NCBI GenBank assembly: GCA_036873755.1
Contig: JAVTVY010020329.1
Location: 1 to 64,000 of the forward strand
DNA from: Hanleya hanleyi
Taxonomy: Eukaryota; Mollusca; Polyplacophora; Lepidopleurida; Hanleyidae
Reading direction: 5' to 3'
Length of the DNA: 64,000 nucleotides
The first letter of the stretch is position 1. The number at the start of each line of letters is the position of its first letter. The notes under the pieces are model-generated. The model was not told where the DNA came from and did not search any database. It worked only from the letters and a program-made list of their open reading frames with translations. The translations under genes were made by a program, and so were the position numbers. Of this stretch, positions 43,380-56,079 are shown piece by piece.

Positions 43380-44175
43380 TTTTAATTTTTCTTATTGTTA
43401 TTAGAATACTGATATATATGTTAACTTTCATTTTGTTATATGGATTGTCATAATCATACTGAAATATTTCAATGGTCATCGTTTTGTAGATCGCACAAAA
43501 TCGAGCTGAATGTTTTTCTTTTTCTCTTTTTTCTAAGTGTGTTTACTTTATTTCGTTATGTAAATTTAAATATTCAAATATTTCTATAGGCATTAAACAT
43601 CGCACAATATTGAGATCTGTGACTGAAACTTAATTCTTGCGCTCGAGTTTAATAATGAATTGTTTACTTTCATTTTGTTATAGAAAGAATCTTCCAAATA
43701 TTTCGATGACCAGTCTCTTGTAGATCGCACAATATAGACATTGTATTTTCATAGCTGAATTTGGTCTTTCTTCTTATACGCTTTTCTGAATGGTGACGTG
43801 ACTATCATTATATCCATATATTCCAATAGCCATCATTTTATAGATCGTACAATATTGCTATCTGTGTCTGAAACTTAATTCTTGCTATTGTTTTTAATGG
43901 TGAAATATTTACTTTCATTTTGTTATAGAAAGAATCATCCAAATATTTCAATGACCAGTCTCTTGTAGATCGCACAATATTGACATTGCATTTTCATAGC
44001 TGAATTTGTTTTTGTTTTTTCTCATAGTTTTATCTGAAGACGTGACTACCTTCATTAAATTATCTTCATTATATACAAATATTCCAATAGGCATTGTTTT
44101 GTAGATCGCACAATATTAACATTCTTGTCTCACACATATTTTTAGTTTTTGTTTCTTATAGTTTTTTTTATTAAA
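43380..44175. repeat. ~120-bp satellite, about six units
   Basis: TAGATCGCACAATATTGAC-like motifs occur at 43,491, 43,600, 43,725, 43,845, 43,970 and 44,105. Each is preceded by AAATATTTCAATGACC-type sequence and followed by CTGAAACTTAATTCTTG or TTCATAGCTGAATTTG. The two followers alternate, so the higher-order unit may be ~240 bp. Confidence 0.7.
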
Positions 44176-45920
44176 CCATGACGCATATTTACCTTTTTGT
44201 ATATATATAATAATGTTTGATTGTTATAAATTGTTATAATTTATGTGTATTCTTTTAATTCAACTGTTTGTGAAGCCTGAACTATCTGTTTTCTTGATTC
44301 ACTACACTTCACTACACTAGTCTTCACCGGCGTGTCTCTTTTCTGTGGATGCTCAAGTGTATGCTGAGCGACACCGGTATGTGTTAAAACACCACCATCA
44401 TCCATTGAAATTTGCTCACATATGATAGCCATTACTTCATGTGTTTCTATAAATTTTGCTGTCCATTCGACCCGAACAAAACACCGATTGACTACATTAT
44501 CACGACAACCGTATTATACCAACTTGGAAAGGAAAGTAAATGTTGTCGGGAACATTCTGTGCTAAGATTTCATTTCCTAAATTGTATATAATTTTATATA
44601 ATAATATAAAATGTATGTATGTATTTGCGTACCAAAAATAAAGTGTGATTTGTTTACTTAACGGGCAGCATTATTATCTCTTTCACACCGAATAAATCTC
44701 TATGTCTTTCATTACTACTATATGTTAGCTCTCTATGTAACACGTGTATTTCGAATTGATTGCTCTGTTGAAAATTCTCTTCCACTTTTTTTGTTTGGAA
44801 CAGCTGATAACTAGTGCTGTTGCAATGCTACATGTATGCAAACCTGGTGAAATATTTGAATGAGAGTTCATGTCATTAATGAATTTGTTGACACTTTTGT
44901 CTGTTAGACAACCCAGAGGAATGGAGGAATTCCCAGTATTCAATAGCCCTGTGCAAAACGTATCCGCTACGTGGCGCTAGTGAATTGTTACGTATATAAT
45001 GGCGGTCGCAAATGCCGCAAACCTGATGTAAACACTTCTAGTTGATGGCCTTCTGATCTTGGTAAAAGAATCTTCCTCCAACAGTCTCTGGTATATCGCC
45101 TTCTTTCTCATGTATACATCAGACCGGCTTGTCTAACAGTTCATAAAAGACAGGAGGAGTTCACGCGTGTGCCAGCCGTCTGGACGTGCTCCATCAGAAC
45201 TGGTTTAATGTCTATAGGTGTTAGACAGTTACAGGTTTAACGCCCCAGAAATCAAACGTCTTCAGAACTCCATCAACACGTGGAAAAGATGATTGCTAAG
45301 AAATGGAGTTCAGAAGGTGGGCAATAAAAACTGAACTACCGAGAAGTGGATTGCTTGTTACAAGATACCTCTGCGTCAAAAATAAATATCTCACAAGACT
45401 TGTTTGCTTTAGGGCTGTGAATTCCGAACCGCCTTAGAAGTTTTTAGCTCTGTCTGCAAAACTAGTTGACGATGATCATTAAAAGTTACGGCTGTAGATA
45501 ATACATACGTCTGTCTGCTCATTTTTGCATGGTCCGAGACTTGTTATGACTTCATAAAAAAACGATCGGGGGTGATGAGTCACATACACAGATCTCAGAA
45601 GATAATTGATTATACAGAGAACGGTTTTCTAAAATATGAAAGCTTAATACATTTCGACTATATCGGTAGATTTAAAGTTAATCTTTTATTGACTATCAAC
45701 TTCCGCCGAATTCATCCTTGCGCTTGCAACAGCATAATTACGCATGTGTTGCAACTCTGTGGCTTCGCTCTGCTTTACGGTGTCAACAAAATATTTACGT
45801 TAGGGCAAAATAGTCTTTTGTTTCTGGTCAGCGCGTGCGTCGTTTAGATACCTGTGCATAAGAAATCATTCGCAACTTCTCTGGGAAAGATAGATAGTCG
45901 GTCCTCTTTGATTGTTATTT
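44176..45920. other. Intergenic, no supported gene
   Basis: Short open frames at 44,241-44,432 (-), 44,725-44,943 (-) and 45,572-45,847 (+) show no motif I can name. No repeats of note. Confidence 0.45.
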
Positions 45921-45921
45921 A

Positions 45922-47008
45922 CGGAGCCGTGGAAGGGACATGCGTTTTATTTATATTTTCACTCTCAGGAAAACAGAATATTTCCCCTTTTTCTCTCAAA
46001 ACTTGTGAAAAAGATATTTTATTTATTTTTTCGGATTTGGAAAAGAGAATAATTTTCCTTTCAGTGAAAAAGGAATTTTATTTATATTTTCGGTCTTCGA
46101 AAATAAAAATAATTTTCCTTTTTCTTCATCAGTGCAAAAGGATTTTTTTTTTATATTTTCGGTCTTCGAAAAAAAAAAAATTGCCTTTTATTTACGTCAG
46201 TGAAAAAGGAATTTTATTTATTTTTCTGGCCGTCAAAATAAAAGTTTTTCTTCTTTCGCATCAACTGAGTTATCTCGGGCCCTTAGATAATTGTCCAATG
46301 AGAAAGCAGCATAGTGGGCTATGGTACGAAAATGGTAGGCTCTCATTGGTCAATTATCTTGGACCCCGAGATAATATCTAGGGCCCCAAGATAATCAGCC
46401 AATGAAAACCGCTTTTATTCTCCCCTATTCACCCGACCGCCATTTCGCGTTGAACTGCCATTAAATCAACTATGTCTTTGTACATCAATCCACAGTCAAA
46501 ATACAAACGAATCAACGATTCCCTGTTGGATAAATCCATGGCGCCGGAAATGGATGATTATTCTATAAGGAAACGATACTAAAGGAAAGTTTTCATTGGC
46601 TGATTATCTCGGGGCCCTAGATATTATCTCGGGGTCCAAGATAATTGACCAATGAGAGCCTGCGATTCTCGTACCATAGCCCACTATGCTGCTTTCTCAT
46701 TGGGCAATTATCTAAGGGCCCGAGATAATTCAGTTGATGCAAAAGAAGAAAAACTTTTATTTTGACGGCCAGAAAAATAAAAAAAATTCCCTTTTCACTG
46801 ACGAAAATAAAAAAGGATTTTTTTTTTTTTCGAAGACCGAAAATATAAATAAAATTCCTTTTTCACTGAAAGGAAAATTATTCTCTTTTCCAAGCCGAAA
46901 AAATAAATAAAATTTCTTTTTCACAAGTTTTGAAAGAAAAAGGAAAAAAATTCTGTTTTCCTAAGGGTGAAAATATAAATAAAACGCATGTCCCTTCCAC
47001 GGCTCCGT
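45922..47008. mobile_element. 1.09-kb palindromic foldback element with TA flanks
   Basis: Begins CGGAGCCGTGGAAGGGACAT and ends with its reverse complement. The arms extend to about 46,410 and 46,590 with small indels, and the ~180-bp spacer is centred near 46,500. The arms hold A/T-rich low-complexity (GAAAAAGGAATTTTATTTA type) and several nested TTATCTCGGGCCC / GGGCCCAAGATAAT elements beside ATTGGCTGATTAT or CCAATGAG boxes. TA is present at both outer edges, fitting a TA target duplication. No transposase. Open frames in the arms are compositional artefacts. Confidence 0.8.
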
Positions 47009-49624
47009 AGTATTGGCCAAACAGAACGCATTTCCTGCAAATGTCTTTGTATTTTCCTGCAGTATTCTTGGTTATTAGGTGAAGGAAGTAACTCGGTTTG
47101 TGAAATAGAAACTGATGGAGTACCGGTATATTCCTACTATAGCCAGTCAACTAGACTGGAAAGCCGAATTAAGTGTATGGATATAGTTTTTAGGTCAGAT
47201 AGAGTGTACCTGCCCGCGTACATTTCACATCCATTTATTTTAAAAAGCCAATATAGACGCCAAAATACAGAAAATATGGATTTTCGTCTCTTATTCTTCG
47301 GGCCGTACTATAATATTTACATCTCCTTAGTTCTTGCCTTTTTATCACAACTATGAAATGTGACCACACATGTTATATGTTTTTGTAAAGGTATGAATCG
47401 GACAAAGGGGATTAATGATATGAATGTTTACAATCAGAATAATGGATTAGCACATCTCTTAAAACAAAGATTTCTTATAATGTCGAGAAGACTTAAATAA
47501 GTGTCTTTTGCTTCGATTTCATTCTATAATTGGTTTTATCAGATTTAAGATTCGTATTTTCAAAGCAAGTGCGATTAAATAGACCCTCGCAGGTTCAAAC
47601 ATTGACACGATGAAAACAAGGAGAACAAGGGGCAAAGAGGCATGGTATTTAGGTCGACATGTAGAATACGGTATGCATGCCAAATTTCAAATATTTCGAT
47701 TGAGCAGCACGAAACTTTGTTAGGAGGATGAATTATAAAACCCACAATAACATAACAACGCCCGGATAGATTTTCTTGCCCGCATATTAAATTTTAGACT
47801 GTAAAAATTTAGGATTAGAAAAAAATTTGACTCTTAGCTAAGCTTATCTTATATTATGTAGGCCTAAGGTGTGTTCATGTACGATGAGAATTTGTAATTA
47901 AAAACAACAAATATCTTCAAGAAAATGATGGGCGACGGAGTTTAAATAAAGAATGTGCAAAAGGCTTATTTTGCATAATAAGTATATTCTTTGAAGTATT
48001 TAATTGCTCATGAACAACTGACAGAGCAGATTTTGCAGGTGTAACCATGTGTTTCTACTACCATCTGATGTTGTTTCTTCCTGAACGAGCAAGGAACTGC
48101 CAGTGTCAACGTCTGTCACTGTCAACAATGATGAGGGCACACCTGTAGCTATCGAGGTGATCTGGCACATTGAATACCTGGTTCTCATATGATCAATCTT
48201 AAATCGGAAGATTCTGTATAACATATTCCCATATTAAATAAGAATAGAATCAGGACATTTTTAATAAGGAGCAATTGATTTCATGCAATGCCATTGGTTT
48301 AAAATCGTCTGTTGTCACTCAGTTACATGGAGTAGGCCTACTTTCGTTGGTTACGTAAATCTCCGCATGTTGGTTGTTATCGTCATACACGAGACAACAC
48401 AGAGGAAGGCGAAAGAAAAGTCCACAGAACAGAAGAATGCCGAACTAAAGTGAGCATACACGAGTCCATCGATAAATCAAATTTTCCGAGTCTTTAAAGG
48501 GAATCAGCCGCGATCGTTACTGACCGAACCAAACATTGTATTCTTGATCTATATAGCTCTCGATATGCATGAGTGAAGTTTCTAAAAGTACACATACGCT
48601 GTCCTCACTCTGATTACCATGGCTCTTATCGGTTAACACGGCGAGACACATAACCAATGATTTGGCTGGGACGGTATATGTACTTTATGTGCACTCAAGT
48701 CACTAGATCGTTGCCGACTCCCTTTAAAGAACATGGGACAAAATTATAACGATTCTCTGTCATATTGTATTGTATATTATATTGGGACAAGAAAGACCTA
48801 CATGTAATAGACCTTCAAGCTATACACATTCGTGGAAAGATCTGTATGATAGCATCTGTCATAACATCAAATCTTGTTTGAGGACTGTTGGTGATAAATG
48901 TGGGAGGTGAGGGGTTAAGTGCTTCATCGAGGCTTCAAGACTGAATACCATACTTCAACAGATATGACACTTTATTTCCCTACTCGGCAAACATCGCCAT
49001 ATGTTTGACAAACTCAAATTAACCTCAGACTGCATATTTGGTTAGGATTTGATTAGCAGTTGGATTGCAAAGCGCCTACGGCTCATAAATCTCAGATAGA
49101 CATATTCAATATTGAATAAGTTCCTTGATCGATTTTTGACCGGCTAAATTCAATTAAATGTCAGTTAATTATCTTCCACTCAGCAAAGTAGTCCAAAGTT
49201 GCGGCTGTTAAAGTCGATGTGGCACCTTTCGACCGAGAGGTATATTCAAGCGTACCGAGGAGTTCCGAGTGGATCATTCTCTTATCTCTGCCGCTATCAA
49301 AGCTCCGAAAGCATAGGAATTGGTGTCCCGATTGAAGAGCATATTTCAAACTTTATTTGCTTATACCGGGCCATGTAATCTCATATGAAAGGGCACAAGT
49401 GGTTGTTGTCTACGTTAAGACGCATATAGATGCTACTTTATATTCTCCTCGATTACTTGAAATTGCGAAAGGCGATTTCATCTGTAATGGGATTATGCGA
49501 TTCCGAATGCATGAGGACATTGTTCCCCTCTGGCCGCAAGGATAACATGACTTAACGTGCATTTCATCGTTCAAACTGGATATTTTTCTCGGAGCGATAT
49601 TGATTGTGTCTATCAAATGTAGAT
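47009..49624. other. Intergenic, no supported gene
   Basis: AT-rich sequence. Open frames at 46,988-47,356 (+), 48,000-48,224 (-) and 49,161-49,349 (-) lack recognisable motifs. No repeats identified. The 5' UTR and promoter of the Norrin-like gene may lie at the right end. Confidence 0.4.
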
Positions 49625-49804
49625 ATGTGTTCCTTAGTTCGAGGGTTGGTGATATGTTGGGACACTTTCTCGGTAACAATGATGCTGGTACTTTTGATTG
49701 TATTTTTGCCGAAGCCCAGTGGTGCGGTCAGACGAGAAAACCGATGTATGAGACATTACTACGTGGAAACCATTCGACATCCAACAAAAGAATGTGAGTT
49801 AAAG
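49625..49804 (+). CDS. First coding exon of a Norrin-like cystine-knot secreted protein (partial gene)
   Basis: Sixty codons from ATG at 49,625 to a GTAAGA donor. Upstream the frame is closed by TGA at 49,601. Residues 1-34 look like a signal peptide, with hydrophobic core MMLVLLIVFL and a small-residue end PSGA. The mature start NRCMRHYYVETIRHP, then KECELK, closely resembles the N-terminus of vertebrate Norrin (RCMRHHYVDSISHP, then KC). The two Cys (41 and 57) are 16 residues apart, as in Norrin. The exon ends in phase 0 at the position where the Norrin gene also has an intron. Norrin is a secreted Frizzled-4 ligand that activates Wnt/beta-catenin signalling. The remaining cystine-knot exon was not found in the window, and a 5.9-kb Maverick lies downstream. 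Confidence 0.7.
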
Positions 49805-51011
49805 GTAAGAATTTGTCATAAATACAATGACATGGAGTTGCGATATGCGAGACAGGTGATTCTTCCATAGTATATCAGAAAAAAAATATATAAAAAAGAT
49901 AGAGAATGCCGGTAGACCTTGTCAGAAATTGTCCGAAAGTGCCTATAGATGATGTTGCAGGCCACAGGGATACATACCATTTGATTATTAATGATTTAGC
50001 CGTATCTTGGAATGCTGTCTCCCCTCTCCCTCCCATCCCCAACAAAAAAAGACATGCCCTGTGGAAACAAAGAGTGGAACTATGACTTCATTAGAAAAAA
50101 TTGCTACCCCATTTGAATTATCTAGTCAAATACTACAGTCTACCGCAACAATCTCAAACAAAGCACAAATTTTCCATCTAGCCCCACTAATTTCCAAGGT
50201 ATATGGCATATTCATGGGTGGATCATGATCTCTACAACATCGGAGCGAGCTTTTAACGCAAAACAAATATGTTGAGCTCATGCTTGTTCGCATCGATAAA
50301 TTATCTTCGACGAAAAAGTCAAGATCCTAAGTTTGCATCAAAACTCGTACGAATAGTTTCTCGAATTAATCAGTTGAATGAGTAAACTCCTGTCGACCCA
50401 CTCATATTGATTTGTTCACTGCATTGATAAATTGAATATTGCTTCTTAGACTTGTCAGACATATCCCTGGTATTAGAGGATCAAAATATAACCCCGTTTA
50501 CTGCTGATAGATGAACACCTTTGACAGACTATAATCTTCGGTGAATATATAGTACCATGAACTTCTGCACCTCAGGTTTCTGCACCTGAAGTTATAAAAG
50601 TTCCAATGCCATGTGAAAGGCTGTCTGATACTATAGACGTTATAACCCAGATTATTGCCCACATAGCCAGAAAACGATGCTAACACCAAAAGATGGAGTT
50701 GTGTAAGGGCTTATGCCGCATGTGATCTTTGTTGGTGTGGCTTTTATCGACGTCCTGGCGTTGCATTGTTGAGACTTGCAAATGACGCCATCGGAATGAT
50801 GAGCGAGTGGAGTATATCACGCCATATACCCATAACTGTTTTGCCAGATTTTAGCAGATTTCTCCTGCGAAGAAATTTCCAGAGAGGGTGCCAGTATTAT
50901 AAACATGCATGACTATAAAACAACGGTGATATTTTGCCCGAATTATGGGACCTGTATTCTAAACGGCTTTCATATAATTTACATGTCCACATTATATCGT
51001 CGTCGATAAAT
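49805..51011. other. Probable first intron of the Norrin-like gene, no further exon seen
   Basis: I looked for a following exon with the Norrin CEGHC and CHCC-type Cys pattern on the plus strand and found none. Nothing else recognised. Confidence 0.4.
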
Positions 51012-51611
51012 TTAACCCTATCTGGCCTGGGGGGTGGGGGAGGGGGCAAAATGCCACCCCCCTACCAAACTTTCTGCGCTGTCTCCGGAACGACAAAAAA
51101 TGGAGAGCTGAAACCCCTTGACTTTATAGTTTATCATATTGGGGTCATTTTGAGCCTATTTGCATAACCCCCCGACCAGAGGATCATGGGCAAATTCAAA
51201 ATGGCGGCCACGTAGGGTACCAGAAAAGTGGTGTTTTTGTCATATTTCTTCAAAAATTTTGCTTTTTCGCGATGAAAAGTAGGCAAAAACTATGTTATTT
51301 CACATCACATTAATATTTACTAATTTATCATGCAGTTTTTGCGGAGAAATTGCATAAATAAAAAATTCGGAAAATCCGACCGAAAAATCGACCAAAAAAT
51401 GCCGTTTTTGAAAATGACGTCACTGTGACGTCATCAAGGCAGCCATCTTGGATTTTTTTACATTTTCTGGTAGAGCTTGACCCAAGGGTATAGTGTGGTA
51501 AGTTTCAGCTCCCTAGCTCAAGGGGTAAGAAACATAATTAGGGGGGGAGGGGGGCATTTCGGCCCCCCAGGCCAGGACAGGTCCCCAAAAGCCCAGGCCA
51601 GATAGGGTTAA
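51012..51611. mobile_element. piggyBac-type MITE, best copy (600 bp)
   Basis: Ends are TTAACCCTATCTGGCCTGGG and its complement CCAGGCCAGATAGGGTTAA, so TTAA is the duplicated target and CCCTATCTGGCCTGG the inverted repeat, as in piggyBac. G-rich subterminal runs sit at both ends. The interior contains ATGGCGGCCACG, TGACGTCACTGTGACGTCA and GGCAGCCATCTTGG, that is, CRE-like and YY1-like motifs. No coding capacity. Confidence 0.85.
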
Positions 51612-52890
51612 GTGCCTCACTCATAGATCTGCAAAGCATTTACAGACATCGTATACCGCTGGAAGAACCATTTAAGATTTTTAGAAATTGGCCATAATAA
51701 TTTTCAATCCAGTTACCAGGACACTTGATCTAAATTCCCGAAGTCAACATAATTTCAAATCACGGGAGATCATCTCGCTTTTCAATAATTCTGGTCAGAA
51801 TCTGTTTTAAATCATGAGATCGAAATGCACAGATCTATATCACATGTATCTGTATGTGCAAATTGGCACTATTCTGAGAACAATCGGTGCCAACATACTA
51901 ATGAAAACGCAGGTAGCACATTCATAACCACAGACGACAAAGAGGTTGCTGAAAGATAGGATTTTTTTTTTCAATTCGTCTTACTTTAAAAAATAATGTG
52001 TTGGTACTATACGATTAGTGTGTGTTTTACACCGACATGAATCAATTTAAATAACGAGTGACGATGAAATACGCAATACGTGGGTCGGCTAACGTCGATT
52101 AAATCTTACGTTATTTGCTATAACAGAGCTAACTTGTCATTAAAAAATACGTAGTAGGTCTGTAAACGCGCACAAACAAATTGAATGACAACTATTCCCT
52201 TTGTTTCAGCACGATTTTCTTTTTGTTTCTATTTTTGCTGATTTCGTTAAAGAACCGCATTTCCCAATAAATTGAGGTGTCATCATACCGCACACGAGCA
52301 TGGTTATCTCTCAATTTTTTTTACGTTTTTGCGAAGCTCATTATCCAAAGATCAACATGTGAATTAAAAAGAAAAGAAATGAGAACACTAGAGATAGTGA
52401 GTGACCATCTTCCTTAACTGAGCATCAGCACTTATTAATCAGTCAGTTGGTTTTAATAGTCAACACCATATTTCAAAACAACAAAATTCAAAGTGTAATT
52501 TAATTATTTTGATATATATTGAATGTTGGGTCTGTCCAAAGTATAGCATCTCAATCCATGTAGCTCAACCCTGTATTCTCCACGAGTGGAGGCATTGTTT
52601 TCAGTCTGTATAACATGCTCTCTAAAAACAAGCCATCAGCACGATGATTCACTTGCAAGGAGAAGAACATGCATGTTTCATACATGGTGGATTTTGTTTG
52701 AAATTTTGCCTGATGTTGGGCCAATCCACTGGGTAATCCAACAGCCGAAATAGCCGGCAGGTTTTGATTTTAAGAAACGAGGCCATTACTCACGTCAGGG
52801 TTCAGCCGGGACACTGTAAAACATTGTCTCGAGCGAAGCTCTTGCGTACAATTTATATCGAGTCATTGAGAGAGTTCGTCTAAATTCAAA
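51612..52890. other. Intergenic or intronic, no supported gene
   Basis: AT-rich, no open frames with motifs and no repeats that I can define. Confidence 0.4.
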
Positions 52891-53022
52891 ATGACGCCGA
52901 TGGAAGACCAATCGCTGAAGGGGAGACGCTTTCTTTCAATACCTCGACTGATAGTTCTACAGTTTATTATCTCCATGAAAAGCTGTTGTGAAAATCATGG
53001 CCGTATAGTTGCTGTCTTGAAG
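52891..53022 (+). CDS. Candidate short first exon, function unknown
   Basis: ATG at 52,891 opens 44 codons ending exactly at a GTGAGC donor (phase 0). The product begins MTPMEDQSLKGRRFLSIPRL and contains an IVLQFII hydrophobic stretch and a CCENHG motif. It matches nothing I recognise and does not fit the Norrin Cys pattern. It could be chance: an open frame of this size is not unusual, and only the donor supports it. Confidence 0.2.
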
Positions 53023-53539
53023 GTGAGCTTTACCAACTTCAACTCGTTCTCGGGGATACTATGGAGTTGATATCACATGATTTTGTCTGACGGACGCCGG
53101 CGTCCGGCAACTACATGGATTAGACGTTGATTGGGACAGACCTATTCCATAAATTATATTTCAGGATTATTAAATATCAAGTTGGGGCTGTAAGTCGGAC
53201 TATTACCTGTAAATAACCGTACTCAAAGTATATATGCGCAGCCATTAAGTCATTCTCCGAACCCTGAGAAACTTCCCCCTGTCATCGCCTGTCACCCACT
53301 GTCAGTGTCTGTTGACACAGGTTGCCGTTAAGATAGGCAGACACAAGGACCTGGTTATTCAAGTGTCATATTTATGAATCATTCAACAGGCGATATGTGA
53401 CAAATTTTTCAGAGGAGTTGTGGTTGTTCAAAACCCACGGATTAAAATCCGGCTGACACGTCATTTTGACCAGATATCACCAAATACCTGGTGCGTTTAG
53501 AGGACATACTAATTTGTTAAATCAGAACCCCATAAAGTA

Positions 53540-54440
53540 AAAAAAAAGCTGTTGCACCCCTATGCCCAAATTCAGGTGGGTTGGAGTCCGTCTTATTTTA
53601 TTTTTATTTTATTTGGTGCTTCGAAACGAATTTGTTTTCTTCATATCATATTGCATAATCTCCTGAGCAGGGCATCATGGGTAAAGTCAAAATGGTAACC
53701 ATGAGATTGAAAATCGTTTTTATTCTGAAAGGTAACAAAAAGTGCTTATTTTGATCGGATCACACGGATTTTTCTCATATTCATTTTTACATTGTAAAGA
53801 TTTGAGAAGCTTCATGAGTGGGTGTGGTGTGGGAGAAGGGCGTGGTTCAGAATGCCTTGCTTCTAACCCAACAGTTTACTGCCCAGCATAGATGGAGATA
53901 AACCTGACCGACATTTTCATTTCCCTGATGGATTATATGACGCTGAACTGATATGGCACGTAACACTCTATGCAAATTCACTCTCGAATGTACGCACACA
54001 AATGATTCTTCCCATTACTGTGTGGCAGGGAGTAATTAGAGAAAAATAATTAAGGGGTAAAAATGACCTCAATGTGAAAAAGTTGCAAAGTCGCGAAGTA
54101 TCAGCTCTCATTTTTTTATCGTCCCGGAGATAGGGTAGAACAGTGTAGAAAGGCCTGGTAGAGTTAAATGCGCCTTATGCTGCCACTGTCTTGATAGTCT
54201 GGGTGGACATTAACCAAGTCTTGTTCGTTTAATATTCTATTGTGGTGTCCTGAATTGTTAAACCTACACTGTATCCGAAAGGACAACACCACTAAGGACT
54301 GGACCTCTGCTCTTTATAGCAAATCATATTAGGGTTATTTTGACCCTATTTGCATCCTCCTCCAAGCAGAAGATGATGGTCAAATTCAAAATGGCGCACA
54401 CGAGGGCCTGAATGAAAAAGTTGTGTTTTCGTCTTTTTCC
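53540..54440. mobile_element. Two degenerate fragments of the piggyBac-type MITE family
   Basis: The first (about 53,600-54,170) has CATCATGGGTAAAGTCAAAATGG and ends GGAGATAGGGT...GGCCTGGTAGAGTTAA. The second (about 54,290-54,430) has TTTATAGCAAATCATATTAGGG, TTGACCCTATTTGCAT and CAAATTCAAAATGGCGCAC. Both parallel parts of the 51,012-51,611 copy. Boundaries are uncertain. Confidence 0.5.
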
Positions 54441-55124
54441 ATCAATAATTTCCTTCGATAAGGGTAATATGCTCACATCAATACAAATTTCGGCGTGATA
54501 TTTTTAGAAATAATTACGAAATGGTATCCTTCTTCATACATTCATCCGAAGAGCTGTGACAAATACTACCCAGAGTGACCCAGAGTGGTGTCGTGTGGGA
54601 TCACTAGGGCGTAAAATCGGTGGTATTTTAGGAAATTGGGACAAATAAAATTGTCTACAAGTGTGGAAGATGACACATTACGTATTACTCTATCGTCGTA
54701 ACCAACCATTCACACCAGGCGCAAATCTGAAATCTGTGTTGCACCTGCTCAAAATCTGTATCTTTTTCTCTATAATAAACTCGGACGCAGACAACTGTAT
54801 CCATCTTCAAGCTCTCACAGGTGCGCTTGTAGCTGTGCCACATCAATATAGTTGTTTGAGGGATTTTTGCCGACATGGACACCTCTATAAGACGATCATC
54901 TGGAACGTGGCCATTTCGTTACCTTTCCTATAAACCATATAATCAGACTAATTGGTTGTTCTAGATCTAAATATATCTCCTTATTTTCACTATAGACTAG
55001 TACTATACATTGTGTAAATGAACATTTCCCTATTGCTTTCTTTTTTTTCTTTAGGAAGTAAATACATGTAAACGTTCTGTCATATCACGACGTTTGGGTC
55101 TTACAACCTGAGCACGCATGGGAC
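54441..55124. other. Host flank left of the Maverick, no gene recognised
   Basis: The 90-codon frame 54,661-54,933 (+) has no motif. No repeats seen. Confidence 0.4.
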
Positions 55125-56040
55125 CTCACGGATAGGGTCCTATTCTTTTTTACAACCGGGAACCCCACGTGGGTCCCAGTAGTCGCCAGTAGTATATATA
55201 ACACATTTCGACTTAATGGCGCCTCACTGCTCATGCGCAGGAATTGTGGAGCGGGTGTGCGCGGGAGTGTTGTGCGCAGGTATGACGTCTTTTGTGGCGG
55301 TGTTCTGCGCAAGTGTGACGTCATGTATGACGTCACTTCCGGTCTGCGTGAATCGGGCGTGTGTATTCCTTCACCGTGATGCGGTCTGGTGGTGATGTGG
55401 TCTGCCTTCGCGGACAGAAAGTAGTCCCAAATTCTCCGGCATTCTCCGGCAATCTTCAGGCGCGAGAGGGTTCCCTAGTGTACCGATTGGATCGAGTGAG
55501 GTGTCAAAGTGAAGCATTCGTGAAGGGGCATCCGACGGGATGGGCGTGACGTGGAACTGACGTCATTCTGCGCAGTAGACAAAGTGTATGGAAATAGACA
55601 TTTTGGGGTCTAGGTGGGCCACTATTGGTCCGATGGAGTCGTATTAGGTATCAATGTGAAGCATTCGTGAAGGAGCATCCGACGGGATGGATGTGACGTG
55701 GAACTGACGTCATTCTGCGCATGCGCAGTAGACAAAGAGTATGGAAATAGACGTTTTGGGGTCTAGGTGGGCCCCTATTGGTCCGATGGAGTCGTATGAG
55801 GTATCAATGTGAAGCATTCGTGAAGGAGCATCCGACGGGATGGGTGTGACGTGGAACTGACGTCATTCTGCGCATACGCAAGCAGGAATTGTGGGAAAAG
55901 GGTATGGAAATAGACATTTTGGGGTCTAGGTGGGCTACTAGTGGTCCGATGGTGTCGTCTGATGTATCAATGTGAAGCAGTCGCGAGGGAGCATTCGACT
56001 GTGCTAATGTTTCGTTCGTTGTCAACATTCTGAGCATGCG
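55125..56040 (-). repeat. Left terminal inverted repeat with four-unit CRE/NRF-1 array
   Basis: GAAGCATTCGTGAAGG-type motifs at 55,511, 55,658, 55,811 and 55,974 mark units of 147-163 bp. Units contain TGACGTGGAACTGACGTCAT followed by CTGCGCATGCGCAG (complete at 55,716) or shortened forms. Exact TGACGTCA occurs at 55,316, 55,328, 55,558, 55,705 and 55,858. The array runs up to 40 bp before the first virion gene. Confidence 0.8.
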
Positions 56041-56079
56041 CATGTCAGCACGCTACTTAACCAACTTAGAACTCCAGCT

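Noticed and set aside
45854..46381. 175-codon open frame (+) in the palindromic element
   Set aside because: It is Phe/Lys/Ile-rich low-complexity from repeated GAAAAAGGAATTTTATTTA tracts, and its mirror on the other arm gives similar frames. It is compositional, not a gene.
55085..55336. 83-codon minus-strand frame in the left TIR
   Set aside because: Thr/Ser/Arg-rich translation of the TIR with no relative at the right TIR in a conserved frame.
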